This document shows, one piece after another, positions 53,013 to 64,000 of a stretch of 64,000 nt of DNA. The notes below the pieces were generated by a model. The model was not told the DNA's origin. It saw only the letters and a program-made list of their open reading frames with translations, and did no database searches. A program made the position numbers and the translations under genes. Each line of letters opens with the position of its first letter. The stretch's first letter is position 1. Source of the DNA: Methylobacterium sp. (GTDB lineage Bacteria > Pseudomonadota > Alphaproteobacteria > Rhizobiales > Beijerinckiaceae); contig NZ_JAIETD010000102.1 of NCBI RefSeq assembly GCF_019745455.1, forward strand, positions 1 through 64,000, read 5' to 3'.

Positions 53013-55864
53013 CTATGCCAGGGCCCGCCGGATCGCCGCATCGAGGGACGCGAGCCCGGCCGCGACATCGCCGCCCTTGAGATGAACGCGCAGGGCCCGC
53101 CGGCCGCGCTCCGCCAACACCTCGAAGTCGCCCCTGGCCTGCGCGGCCTTGACGGTGCCGAACCCGAAGGCGTGGCCTGGGATGGCGAGGTCCTCCGCGT
53201 CGTCCGCCGTGACCTGGAGGAACACGCCCGAGTTCGGCCCGCCCTTGTAGGCCTGGCCGGTGGAGTGCAGGAAGCGCGGTCCGAACCCGAGGCAGGTCGC
53301 GACCCGCCTGGCATCGCGTACGGCGAGGCGCGCGCTCTGCAGCGCCGCCGTGTGCTCCGGATTGCGGGCGATGTAAGCAAGGAGCGCGAAGTAGTCGCGC
53401 GGCTTGAGGCGCCTCAGGTGCGCCCGGAGCCAGCCTTCGAGGTGGTCGTCCCGGACAAGCTCGCGCAGCGCGTCGGCGTTGCGCGGGTCGGCGTAGATTT
53501 CGACCCCTTCGCCCGAGAACAGCGGCATCTCGAGCGGAAGCTCCCCGCTCTTCTCGTAGGCGGCCGTGAGCTCGCGCGTCCTCACCTTGCTGGCCTCGAC
53601 GTCCGGCTGGTCGAACGGGTTGATGCCGATTACCGCGCCAGCGACCGCGGTGGCGAACTCCCAGCGGAAGAACTCCTGGCCGAGGGTCTCGGGGGCGGCG
53701 ACCGCGATCCTCACCACCGGGTGCCCGGCCCCCTCGAGCGCGGCGAGCGCCGCGTCCTGATCCGCATCGGCCTCCCGGTCGAGCCGGAGATGGACGAAGA
53801 GGCGGTCGCTTCCGTAAGCCTCGGGGGGCCCCAAGGGCTCGGCGGCGACCGGGATCAGGCCCTTGCCGTCCTTGCCGGTCGACTCGGCCAGAAGCTGCTC
53901 GGCCCAGGCGCTGAAATCGGCGATTCGGGGCGAGGCCGCGATCGTAACCTTGTCGCGGCCTTGGCGCACCGCGAGGCCCATGGCGAGGCCGAGCAGCACG
54001 CCGGGGTTCGACGCCGGCGGCACGTCGGGACCGCAGGAGCGCGCCATGAGGCGGGCGGATTCGAGAAACCGCCCGATGTCGAGCCCGGCGGCCGCCGCCG
54101 GGACAAGGCCGAAGGCCGAGAGCACCGAATAGCGCCCGCCGATGCCGGGATCGCCGTGGAAGATGCGCCGGAACCCGGCGCCCTGCGCGGCCCGCTCCAT
54201 CGAGGAGCCGGGGTCCGTCACGGCGACGAAGCGCTGTCCCGCGCGATCACGCCCGACGACGCCCGCCACGCGTTCGAAGAAGTAGTCCTTGAAGATGTTG
54301 GGCTCGAGGGTCGAGCCCGACTTCGACGAGACGATGAAGAGCGTCGTCTGGAGGTCGATCGCCTCTTCCGTCGCGCGCACCTGGGCCGGGTCGGTCGAAT
54401 CGAGGATGCGAAGGCGCGGAAAGTCTGGCGCCGTGCCGAAGGTCTCGGCCAGGACCTCGGGCCCGAGGCTCGATCCGCCCATGCCGAGGAGGACCGCGTC
54501 GGAAAATCCCTCGCGCCGCACCTCCTCGGCGAAGGCGCGATAGGCGTCGACGCGGCCGAGCTCGCGATCGACGATCTCGAGCCAGCCGAGCCAGCGGTCC
54601 TCGTCGGCGCCGGTCCACAGGCTCTTGTCCTTGCGCCACAGCCGCCGCCCGGCGCCGCTTGCCCGCCACTCCTCGGCCGTGGCCCCGACCTCGCGATCGA
54701 GGTCGGGGCCGAGCGCGAGGGTCTGGCCGTTGAGGCGCGCGCCGAGGATCGCGGCCCGCTTGCCGGCCACGGCACCGAGGAGCTTATCGGCCGCGTCCAC
54801 GAAGAGTTGCACGCCCTCCTCGACCAGGCCGGCCGTGACCTCGTCGAGCGAGATCCCGGTCTGGGCGAGCGCCACGAGGACGCGCTGCGCCTCTCCGACA
54901 TCCTCCTCCAGGCTCGGGCGCACCCGCCCGTGGTCGCGAAAGGCGTCCAGGGTGGCGGGCGGCATGGTGTTGACCGTGTCCGGCCCGATCAGTTCCTCGA
55001 CATAGAGGACGTCGCGGTAGGCCTTGTTCTTGGTGCCGGTCGACGCCCACAAGAGGCGCTGCGGGCGGGCGCCCCTCACGGCCAATCCGTTCCAACGCGG
55101 GGTGGCGAAGAGGCGCTTATAGCGCTGATAGGCGAGCTTGGCGTTGGCGATCGCGACCTTGCCCTTGAGCCGTGCGAGCGCCGCCTTCTCGTCCGGATCG
55201 TTGGCCTCCCGGATCGTCTGATCGAGCCGCCCGTCGACGGCGCTGTCGATGCGGCTGACGAAGAAGCTCGCGACGCTCGCCACCCGGCTCACGTCGCTCT
55301 TGGCGGCAAGCGCCTCGAGCCCCTCGATGTAGGCGTTCGCCACGGCCTCGTAGACGTCCTGCGCGAACAGCAGGGTCACGTTGACGTTGATCCCCTCCGC
55401 GATCAGGGCGCGGATGGCCGGCAAGCCGGCTTCAGTGGCCGGCACCTTGATCATCAGGTTCTCGCGGCCGACCTCGCGCCAAAGCCGCCTCGCCTCGTCG
55501 AGGGTGTCCTGCGTCTCAAGGGCGAGGTAGGGCGACACCTCGAGGCTGACGAAGCCGTCGGCTCCGTCAGTCGCGTCGTAGACCGGCCGCAGCACGTCGG
55601 CCGCGTTGCGGATGTCCTCGATCGCGAGCCGCTCGAACAGAGTCATGACCGGGAGATCGGCCTGACTCTCGGCAGTGCGAAGAGAGCTGTCGTACTCGTC
55701 GGTGTGCGCGATCGCCTTCTCGAAGATGGCCGGGTTCGAGGTCACGCCCCTCAGGCCGTCTTGCTCCACGAGCCGCTTGAGGTGCCCATCTGAGATGAAG
55801 CCGCGCGCGACGAAGTCGAGCCAGACGGCCTGACCTTGGTCCTGGAGGGCCTTGAGCGGGTTCA

Positions 55865-55865
<1 letters not shown>
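53013..55865 (-). CDS. tal-pgi: Bifunctional transaldolase / glucose-6-phosphate isomerase
   Basis: A 950-residue fusion. Residues ~1-370 are a transaldolase ([20 protein letters not shown]; Schiff-base Lys140 in [28 protein letters not shown]). Residues ~400-950 are a phosphoglucose isomerase-type SIS protein ([69 protein letters not shown]). It connects sedoheptulose 7-phosphate and fructose 6-phosphate with glucose 6-phosphate, allowing carbon to recycle into zwf. Fusions of this kind are known in several bacteria. Its ATG overlaps the transketolase stop by one base (TGATG). Confidence 0.95.
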
Positions 55866-57919
<2,054 letters not shown>

Positions 57920-58407
57920 CGCCTCGCCCCTCACTCGACCCGCGGACGCTGTCCGGGCGCACGGCCGCGCAGGACAGGGTTCTCGAGGATAGACGCGGTC
58001 GGTTCCGCTAGATTACTGGGAGCGGCGCCCTTATTGCGGGACTGAGGCATGCAGAAGCCGCAATGCTGACGGAAACGTCGAAGGACGGTCGTTCCGCGCC
58101 GTCGACCCGCGCGCCGGCAAGAGCATCTGGATGCCGGCAATGCGAAAGGGTCTTCCATGCCGCTCGGAGGTGCTGACGGGCATGAGAGCCGGCGACGCGT
58201 CCGCCTCGAGGCGGCGCGGCGGAAAGGCGTGACGGTGCCTGGATCACCCGGATGGGTAGGTGATCGGCAACCTCATTCAGCCGCCGCTTCGACCTGTAAT
58301 GAGACCGGGAGTCGCTCGTCCATAAGTGACGAGGCGCCTGAACCGATCGCGCCCGCTCGCATTGACCATGTCCACCGAGGGACAGTCCTCACCAGAAGGA
58401 GACTCGA
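57920..58407. other. Intergenic region between divergent operons
   Basis: About 490 bases with no supported gene. It should contain the promoter of the nine-gene tkt-to-xfp operon on the minus strand and that of the small exported protein at 58408. I could not single out a convincing promoter or operator. Confidence 0.45.
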
Positions 58408-58632
58408 ATGCGGAAGGCAACACTCCTGGCAACCGCCCTGATCTTCGCCGGCGCTCAGTTTGCCGTCGCGATGCCGGCGTCCCTTGGCGCAGGCCAGAGC
58501 CTGACCCAAAGCTCGGACGGCATGGTGACGCTTGTCGCCAGCGACAAGAAAAAGGGCAAGAAGGCGAAGAAAAGCTCGAAGTCCAGCGGCGGCATGAACA
58601 TGCAAAACATGCCTCCTGGGCACAAGATGTAG
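58408..58632 (+). CDS. Small exported Lys/Met-rich protein
   Basis: A 74-residue protein with a signal peptide (LLATALIFAGAQFAVA), a Lys/Ser block (DKKKGKKAKKSSKSS) and a Met/His tail (GGMNMQNMPPGHKM). GAAGGAG lies 7 bases ahead of the ATG. The Met/His end could bind copper, in line with the DUF305 and multicopper oxidase genes nearby, but this is only compositional. Confidence 0.6.
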   Translation: MRKATLLATALIFAGAQFAVAMPASLGAGQSLTQSSDGMVTLVASDKKKGKKAKKSSKSSGGMNMQNMPPGHKM

Positions 58633-58811
58633 CCCGTCAATTTTCATCGGGAGCGGGGCGCGCGCATGCGGGCCCCGCTTCCTGCCTGCAAGGCATCTCA
58701 CCTCTCCGCGGTCGGAAACGACGGGGGGCCTCGCTTCAGCGCTGGCCCTTGGGTTGCGAGTCGTGCCGAGGTTCGCAGATCTGGTGGAAGACACGGGAGA
58801 GAGGCGAAGCG

Positions 58812-59384
58812 ATGCCGCCCATCCATCCGGCCATCGTGCATTTCCCGATCGCCCTCGTGGTCTTCTCGGTGGCAGCCGACCTGATCGGCTCATGGCTGCA
58901 TAGCGCATCTTTACGCGCGGCGGGCTTCTGGGCGCTGATGGCGGCCGCGCTCGCCGGGACCGCGGCCGTGGCCGCAGGCTATTACGACATGAACCGGGCC
59001 ACGCTCGGCCCCGAACTCGACGGCTATATCCATCTGCATCTGCGGCTTGGATGGACGGTCCTCGTCGCGATCATCCTTCTGGCGCTCTGGCGCTGGCGCA
59101 TCGGCCTCTGGGCTACGCGCTGGCAGCACATTCTCTATGGAACCGCGGCTCTTGTCGTGGTTGGGCTCACTGCTTTCCAGGGCTGGTACGGGGGCGAGAT
59201 GGTCTACGGACACGGCGCTTCCGTCGCCGTTACCGGCCAGGGCGTCGAGCCGGCCGAAACGGCGAAACAGCGCCTGCAGGCGGTCTACGAAGCATTCGGC
59301 GCCCCGGGCGGCCAGGGACATGGGTCGGCTGGGGAAAGCCCCGATAGGGCGCATCCGCCTGACCGGCCCGCTCACGCGAACTAA
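58812..59384 (+). CDS. DUF2231 membrane protein
   Basis: A 190-residue protein opening MPPIHPAIVHFPIALVVFSV, the DUF2231 signature with its conserved His pair, and about four helices (ALMAAALAGTAAVAAGYYDM, LGWTVLVAIILLALWRW, ILYGTAALVVVGLTAFQGWY, plus the first). The motif GGEMVYGHG follows the last helix. Its biochemical role is unknown; family members may bind heme or metal. The last 45 residues are a soluble tail. Confidence 0.85.
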   Translation: MPPIHPAIVHFPIALVVFSVAADLIGSWLHSASLRAAGFWALMAAALAGTAAVAAGYYDMNRATLGPELDGYIHLHLRLGWTVLVAIILLALWRWRIGLWATRWQHILYGTAALVVVGLTAFQGWYGGEMVYGHGASVAVTGQGVEPAETAKQRLQAVYEAFGAPGGQGHGSAGESPDRAHPPDRPAHAN

Positions 59385-59763
59385 CGCGTCAGCGGATCCG
59401 CTGCATGAACGCGCAACGCAGCGCCCGAGGGAGTGGATCGTATTTGCGGAATGCCTGTCACGGAGGTTCAAGTGATGCAGCCCATTAGCGTTCTCCCGCG
59501 TGATCTTGGGCGTTTCCGTCCTTACGGGACCAATGCCGCTTTCGGGTCGATGAGCGGAGTCGAGACCAGCCCCATGATGCCCGGTCGTCGGGGGCCACAA
59601 TGAGCATTGCGCTTGAGGCTGTAAGCTTTGGAACCAACGCGCGTCCAATGTTGAAAAGTCAGACCTAAGTACGGTGCTTTCGCACAAGATCGATTGAGGG
59701 GGCCGTCCACCCGGCGCTGGTGCAACGCTCCGACGCCGCCCGAAGCGAGAGACAGGCAGACGC
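59385..59763. other. Intergenic region
   Basis: About 380 bases before the glucoamylase gene. No coding frame, RNA or repeat that I can support; it presumably carries the promoter of the GH15 gene. Confidence 0.4.
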
Positions 59764-62256
59764 ATGGAACAACGTAGTTCGGGCCGAGGACTGAGCTTGC
59801 CGCCGGCGGATGCTGAGACCGCCGTCCAGGTCATGAGAGCGCGTCCGCGTCTGGCCGATCACCTGGAGCCGGATGCAAGGTCCGATGCACCGGGCGCGCC
59901 CGGAATCCCGCCTACCTGGACGAGCAGCGCCAAGGATGTGGTCGGATGCTCGCTGGGGACGGCGCGCCTCTGGTTCACGCTCGGCTACGGCATCGTCAAC
60001 GAGGTCTATTGGCCGCGGGTCGACCTCCCCCAGATCCGGGACCTCGGCTTCATCGTCGCCGACGGCAAGGGCTTTTGGGCCGAGGTCAAGCGCGGCAGCG
60101 ACTACAGCTTGCGCTCGCTCGGCCCCGGCGTCCCGGCCTACGAGATCGTTCATGGCCATGCGCGCTACACGTTGCGCCTGAGGGTCTCGCCCGATCCGCG
60201 CCGGGACGTCCTGGCGCTTGAGTGCTCCCTCGAGAGCGGCGAGCCGGATCTGCGCCTTTACGTCCTGCTGGCGCCTCACCTCGGTGCGACGGGATACGGC
60301 AATCGCGCCACGGTCGCGCAGCATCGCGGCCGGCGTGTTCTGTGGGCAGAGCGCTCGCCCTTCGCTCTGGCGCTGGCCGCCGTCGACGACCATCAGCAGG
60401 ACGCGATCGGACGGGCGAGCGCCGGCTACGTCGGCGCGAGCGACGGCTGGCAGGATTTCGCGCGCAACGGGGCGATGACCTGGGAGCACCTCGCCGCGGG
60501 TCCGGGGAACATCGCCCTCATGGCGGAACTGCCGAACCGCTGTGTGCTCGCCCTCGGCTTCGGGAGCAGCCGCGAGGCCGCCACCACCCTCGCGGTCTCG
60601 TCGCTGATGCAGCCCTTCGACAATCTCCTCCAGGCCCAACTGTCCGACTGGGAAGCCTGGCACCGGCGCTGCGGCGAATGCTGCGCGTCTCCTGTGGACG
60701 TCCCCGATGAGTTGCGGGAGCAGTTCGTCACCTCCACGACGGTGCTACGCACCCACCTCGACAAAACCTATCCCGGCGCCATGGTGGCGAGCCTCAGCGT
60801 GCCGTGGGGCGACAGCGGCAACGAGCGGGGCGGGTACCACCTCGTCTGGCCGCGCGACCTCGTCGAATGCGCCGGCGCGCTGCTCGCCTTCGGCGGCGAG
60901 GCCGAAGCCCGCGACACGCTGCGCTACCTGATCGCGACCCAGAGCACGGAAGGGCACTGGCACCAGAACCAGTGGCTCGGCGGCGAGCCCTACTGGCGCG
61001 GCATCCAGCTCGACGAGACCGCATTTCCGGTCCTGCTCGCGGCGGCGCTCGCCGAGCGCGGTGCGCTCGGAGGCATCGAGCCCGCCGACATGGTCCGGCG
61101 AGCGCTCGGCTGCATCGCCCGCCGGGGTCCCTCGACCGACCAGGACCGCTGGGAAGAAAACGCCGGGCTCAACGCGTTCACGCTCGCGACCTGCATCGCG
61201 GCCTTCGTGACGGGAAGCGCCTTTCTGGATAGGGCCGCCGGCCGCTGGGCGCTCGCTCTCGCCGATTTCTGGAACGCCAACATCGAGAACTGGACCGTCG
61301 CGAAGGGCACGGATCTGGCCCGCGAGGCGGGCGTGAGCGGCTACTATGTCCGCACCGCTCCTCCATCGGTCCTGGAGAACGGACCCGGTGCGCTCGACGA
61401 GTTCATCCCCATCCGCAACCGCGCCGACGGCGCGATCCTCAAGGCGAGCGACCAGGTCAGCACGGATTTCCTGCAACTGGTCCGCTTCGGCCTGCGCAGC
61501 CCGAGCGACCCGCTCGTCCGCGACAGCCTCCAGGTGGTCGACTGCCTGCTCAAGGTCGACACGCCGTCCGGGCCGGTCTGGCGCCGCTACAACGGCGACG
61601 GCTACGGCGAGCATGAGGACGGCCGGCCCTATGACGGCACGGGCATCGGCCGGCCCTGGCCGCTGCTCGCGGGCGAGCGCGGCCACTACGACGTCGTTGC
61701 GGGCCAGGACCCCTTGCCGATCCTGCAAACCATGGCGGCGACCGCTAGCCCGGGCGGCATGATCCCCGAGCAGGTGTGGGACGCAGGCCCGATTCCACAA
61801 AGGCGGCTCCAGCCGGGGCGGCCGACCGGGTCGGCGATGCCGCTCGTCTGGGCCCATGCCGAGTTCGTCAAGCTCGTCGTGTCGCGCGGCTTGGGTCATC
61901 CGCTTGACCGGCCCCGAGCCGTCTGGGAGCGCTACAAGGGCCAGCCGCGAAAGGCCGACTGCGCGTTCTGGTGCCCGCACGCGCAGATACGGTCCGCTCC
62001 GGCCGGGAGCCGCATCGTGGTCGCCCTGCCCCGGCCGGGCGTGGTCCGCTGGGGCCGGGACGGCTGGCAGGCGGTGACGGAGACCGCCGCGGAAGACACC
62101 GGCCTCGGCTTTTATGCTGTGCCCCTGGACACGGCCGGGCTGCGCGGCGGCCAATACGTCGAGTTCGCGATCCGCTGGGAGCAGGGCGATTGGATCGGGG
62201 TCGACTACCGGATCGAGGTGATGGGCGATGTGAATGCGGGGAGCAGGTCCGGATAG
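59764..62256 (+). CDS. GH15 glucoamylase/glucodextranase-type glycosidase
   Basis: An 830-residue enzyme releasing glucose from the non-reducing ends of alpha-glucans. An N-terminal beta-sandwich domain (~45-290, opening DVVGCSLGTARLWFTLGYGI) precedes an (alpha/alpha)6 barrel. The general acid is Glu418 in RGIQLDETAFPVLL and the general base Glu669 in GGMIPEQVWD; GGYHLVWPRDLVECAGALLA is another family mark. A short C-terminal beta domain ends the protein. There is no signal peptide, so it probably acts on cytoplasmic glycogen- or trehalose-related glucans. Glucose from it could supply gluconate or glucose 6-phosphate to the nearby operon; no glucokinase is present in the window. Confidence 0.9.
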   Translation: MEQRSSGRGLSLPPADAETAVQVMRARPRLADHLEPDARSDAPGAPGIPPTWTSSAKDVVGCSLGTARLWFTLGYGIVNEVYWPRVDLPQIRDLGFIVADGKGFWAEVKRGSDYSLRSLGPGVPAYEIVHGHARYTLRLRVSPDPRRDVLALECSLESGEPDLRLYVLLAPHLGATGYGNRATVAQHRGRRVLWAERSPFALALAAVDDHQQDAIGRASAGYVGASDGWQDFARNGAMTWEHLAAGPGNIALMAELPNRCVLALGFGSSREAATTLAVSSLMQPFDNLLQAQLSDWEAWHRRCGECCASPVDVPDELREQFVTSTTVLRTHLDKTYPGAMVASLSVPWGDSGNERGGYHLVWPRDLVECAGALLAFGGEAEARDTLRYLIATQSTEGHWHQNQWLGGEPYWRGIQLDETAFPVLLAAALAERGALGGIEPADMVRRALGCIARRGPSTDQDRWEENAGLNAFTLATCIAAFVTGSAFLDRAAGRWALALADFWNANIENWTVAKGTDLAREAGVSGYYVRTAPPSVLENGPGALDEFIPIRNRADGAILKASDQVSTDFLQLVRFGLRSPSDPLVRDSLQVVDCLLKVDTPSGPVWRRYNGDGYGEHEDGRPYDGTGIGRPWPLLAGERGHYDVVAGQDPLPILQTMAATASPGGMIPEQVWDAGPIPQRRLQPGRPTGSAMPLVWAHAEFVKLVVSRGLGHPLDRPRAVWERYKGQPRKADCAFWCPHAQIRSAPAGSRIVVALPRPGVVRWGRDGWQAVTETAAEDTGLGFYAVPLDTAGLRGGQYVEFAIRWEQGDWIGVDYRIEVMGDVNAGSRSG

Positions 62257-62391
62257 GCCGCGAGCTTAGGTCCAAGAGGCCGGCGAACCGCTGTTTTCCT
62301 GGCTGTTCCGTGGTCCCGCGTGAGCAGTCGTCCTGAACCTTCAGCCCGCAAAAAGGGTTAGGGGTGTGCTGTCCTACCAAAGGAGATGATT

Positions 62392-62844
62392 ATGACACGA
62401 GCTTTTACCCTCACGTCGGTCGCGCTGGCCGCCGCCCTTGCTGCTGTCCTCCCGGCCGCGGCCCAGCAGATGCAGGGCGGCGAGCGTGGCGGCGGCATGC
62501 AAGGCATGCAGCACAACATGCAAGGCGGCTCCATGCAAGGTGGTAGCTCAATGGGAGGAATGCAGAGCATGAACATGGCCAACATGAACGCGGCTCAGAA
62601 AGAATATCAACAGGCCATGGAGAAGATGAACAAGGACATGATGCAGGGTATGATGGACCCCGATCCAGGCAAGTCGTGGATGAAGCAGATGATCGCCCAC
62701 CATCAGGGCGCGGTGGACATGTCCGAGGTCGCGCTCAAGCACAGCAAAGACGATGACGTTCGAAAGGAGGCGCGCAAGACCAAGGAGCAGAACGAGAAAG
62801 ACATGAAGGAGCTCCAAGCCGAACTCCGTAAAAAGGAACGCTGA
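62392..62844 (+). CDS. DUF305 family exported protein, Met/His-rich
   Basis: A 150-residue exported protein. Signal peptide (FTLTSVALAAALAAVLPAAA), a Met/Gly/Gln-rich segment (MQGMQHNMQGGSMQGGSSMG) and the DUF305 core with IAHHQGAVDMSEVALKH and a closing charged helix (TKEQNEKDMKELQAELRKK). DUF305 proteins are four-helix, ferritin-like, often coded with copper genes and thought to bind copper. ATG 62392 is chosen since AGGAG is 6 bases upstream; ATG 62386 is too close to it. Confidence 0.85.
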   Translation: MTRAFTLTSVALAAALAAVLPAAAQQMQGGERGGGMQGMQHNMQGGSMQGGSSMGGMQSMNMANMNAAQKEYQQAMEKMNKDMMQGMMDPDPGKSWMKQMIAHHQGAVDMSEVALKHSKDDDVRKEARKTKEQNEKDMKELQAELRKKER

Positions 62845-63059
62845 GGCGTTCCTCGGCAATCAGAGCGAAGGGATTGGGGCGATCGGATGGTCGCCCCTGC
62901 CCGACCAACCTGCTCGGGCGAAAGGAGCGGGTCCGCGGTAAATGAGCGCTTTCCTGGCCTCACCCGAGCGTCACATCATGGGTCGAACGGTCTTCGCTCT
63001 TCTTGAGACAGAATGGAGCGCGATCCATCCCCTAGTCGGCTCCGAGCCTTCGATCGGTC

Positions 63060-63638
63060 TCAGCGCACGGTCTCGGGCATCACGGACGAGTGGTGGTGGA
63101 CGATGACCCATTGTCCGTGCCGGTACTCGTAGACGAAGCTGTAGCGCGCCGGGACCTGCTCGGTCGTGCCCGGTTCCTTGCCCTTCAGCGTGAAGGTGTA
63201 GGTGCCGACATCGAAGGCCGTGTTGCAGCCGATCCGAACCGTCCGGCTGTCGATGCGGCCTTGCGGGTCCTTCTGCAGGAACTCGACGAAGTACGCGCGG
63301 ATCTCCGCGCTGTTCGAGCGTGGCCTGTTGGATACCGTCGGCAGGAGGACGGCGTCCGGGGCGTAGATCCGGGTCACCGCATCGGGATCCTTTGTCTTGA
63401 GCGCCGCGTTCCAGCGCTCGAACAGTTGCGCGACCTCGGGCTCCCCGATCGTCGCGCAAGCCATTGTCGCCGGCGCTTGGGCCTCGGCGGTCCCGGAGCC
63501 CACTCCCAGCAAGACGCTGGCGAGCGTGGCCAGCACGCCGATGCGCAGGTCAGAGCCCATGGGCAGGCGGGCCCATCGAACCTGCCGAAGGCCTGGCAAT
63601 TCCGGGAGCGGCATGGAACGCTTGAAGATGCGATGCAT
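63060..63638 (-). CDS. SnoaL-like (SgcJ/EcaC-type) exported protein
   Basis: A 192-residue protein with an N-terminal hydrophobic segment (LRIGVLATLASVLLGVGSGT, residues ~31-50) and a cystatin-like NTF2/SnoaL domain: VAQLFERWNAALKTKDPDAV, IYAPDAVLLPTVSNRPR, IRAYFVEFLQKDPQGRIDSR, YSFVYEYRHGQWVIVHHHSS. The pocket-lining His cluster is near the end. Members are often called SgcJ/EcaC oxidoreductases without proven activity. It lies 15 bases downstream of the multicopper oxidase stop, so the two are probably one operon. Confidence 0.8.
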   Translation of the reverse strand: MHRIFKRSMPLPELPGLRQVRWARLPMGSDLRIGVLATLASVLLGVGSGTAEAQAPATMACATIGEPEVAQLFERWNAALKTKDPDAVTRIYAPDAVLLPTVSNRPRSNSAEIRAYFVEFLQKDPQGRIDSRTVRIGCNTAFDVGTYTFTLKGKEPGTTEQVPARYSFVYEYRHGQWVIVHHHSSVMPETVR

Positions 63639-63653
63639 GGTCCGCTCCTCTCT

Positions 63654-64000
63654 TCAGACGGTCTTGTACTGACCCATCTGGCCGCCTTCCTCGTGTTCGA
63701 GGATGTGGCAATGGTAGACGAACGGAGCATTCACGGCCGGCCAGTCGAACCTGACGAGGAGCTCGACACGCTCCTGCACCAGAACCGTGTCTTTCATGCC
63801 TTGATCGGCAATCGTGGGCGGAGATCCCGCCCGGCTCAGCACCTCGAAGTGCACGCCGTGGATATGAAAGGGATGGGGCATCGCATCGCCCGACACTTCC
63901 CAGATTTCCGTGTCGCCAAAGCGAACCGTCAGGTCGATCCGTTCCAGCTCGAACGGCCGGCCGTTGATGCCGAACATGCCGCGCATCCCCATCCCGCGGC
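63654..64000 (-). CDS. Multicopper oxidase, C-terminal part (runs off the window)
   Basis: The last about 115 residues of a multicopper oxidase; the 5' part lies beyond 64000. Two copper motifs are intact: HPFHIHGVHFEVL and the T1/T3 block YHCHILEHEEGGQM. Met near the end is the probable axial ligand of T1 copper. Family members in this position are CueO/CopA-like periplasmic oxidases that detoxify Cu(I). The DUF305 and Met-rich proteins nearby support a copper role. Confidence 0.9.
   Translation of the reverse strand, partial: RGMGMRGMFGINGRPFELERIDLTVRFGDTEIWEVSGDAMPHPFHIHGVHFEVLSRAGSPPTIADQGMKDTVLVQERVELLVRFDWPAVNAPFVYHCHILEHEEGGQMGQYKTV

Overview
The window is a high-GC alphaproteobacterial segment that reads as part of a conjugative repABC plasmid with attached accessory DNA. 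A complete repABC replication operon (4946-8718) with two identical parS sites, an antisense-RNA locus and a Ti-type transfer system (tra/trb) place it in the Hyphomicrobiales (Rhizobiales). The transaldolase-phosphoglucose isomerase fusion, YeeE/YedE carrier and HWE-type kinase fit a Methylobacterium/Microvirga-like host. That genus-level guess is inference; no rRNA or tRNA gene is present to anchor it.

Layout. 0-4.4 kb: a tyrosine recombinase, a serine-recombinase fragment, a PIN-type toxin-antitoxin pair and a DUF736 gene. 4.4-8.7 kb: parS, repA, repB, second parS, antisense RNA, repC. 8.7-13.3 kb: a hot spot of small and broken genes (orphan Phd antitoxin with a scrap of its PIN toxin joined to a scrap of a second repC, an intact FitA/FitB pair, a frameshifted acetyltransferase, a RES-domain toxin with an in-frame stop). 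13.3-22.7 kb: DNA processing genes, with traG-traD-traC on the minus strand and traA, a 93-codon gene, a Fic gene and traF on the plus strand, separated by a recognisable oriT. 22.8-33.8 kb (minus strand): traH and the mating-pair operon trbB-C-D-E-J-K-L-F-G-I, with a decayed lytic transglycosylase in front. 34-40.5 kb: Lrp regulator, HigA with a frameshifted HigB, sensor kinase, small secreted proteins, a broken ECF sigma gene. 40.5-44.7 kb: DedA, YeeE/YedE, cytochrome c, an ABC-exporter membrane domain without ATPase. 45-58 kb (minus strand): a tight nine-gene sugar-phosphate operon. 58-64 kb: small exported proteins, DUF2231, a GH15 glucoamylase-type enzyme, DUF305, a SnoaL-like protein and the C-terminus of a multicopper oxidase that runs off the window.

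How it works together. RepA/RepB with parS partition the plasmid and repress rep; RepC initiates replication and is throttled by the antisense RNA and by a hairpin that buries its ribosome binding site. TraA nicks oriT, TraG couples the complex to the Trb channel. The most interesting locus is the Fic gene right behind the relaxase: its C-terminal half shows the same conserved motifs at the same spacing as the C-terminal (BID-like) half of TraA, so the channel that exports the relaxase may also export a Fic enzyme into recipient bacteria, as proposed for VbhT of Bartonella. The second theme is metabolic: transketolase, transaldolase-glucose-6-phosphate isomerase, 6-phosphogluconate dehydrogenase, glucose-6-phosphate dehydrogenase, 6-phosphogluconolactonase, gluconokinase, two Cof-type phosphatases and phosphoketolase sit in one operon, nearly a whole pentose-phosphate/phosphoketolase pathway on a mobile replicon.
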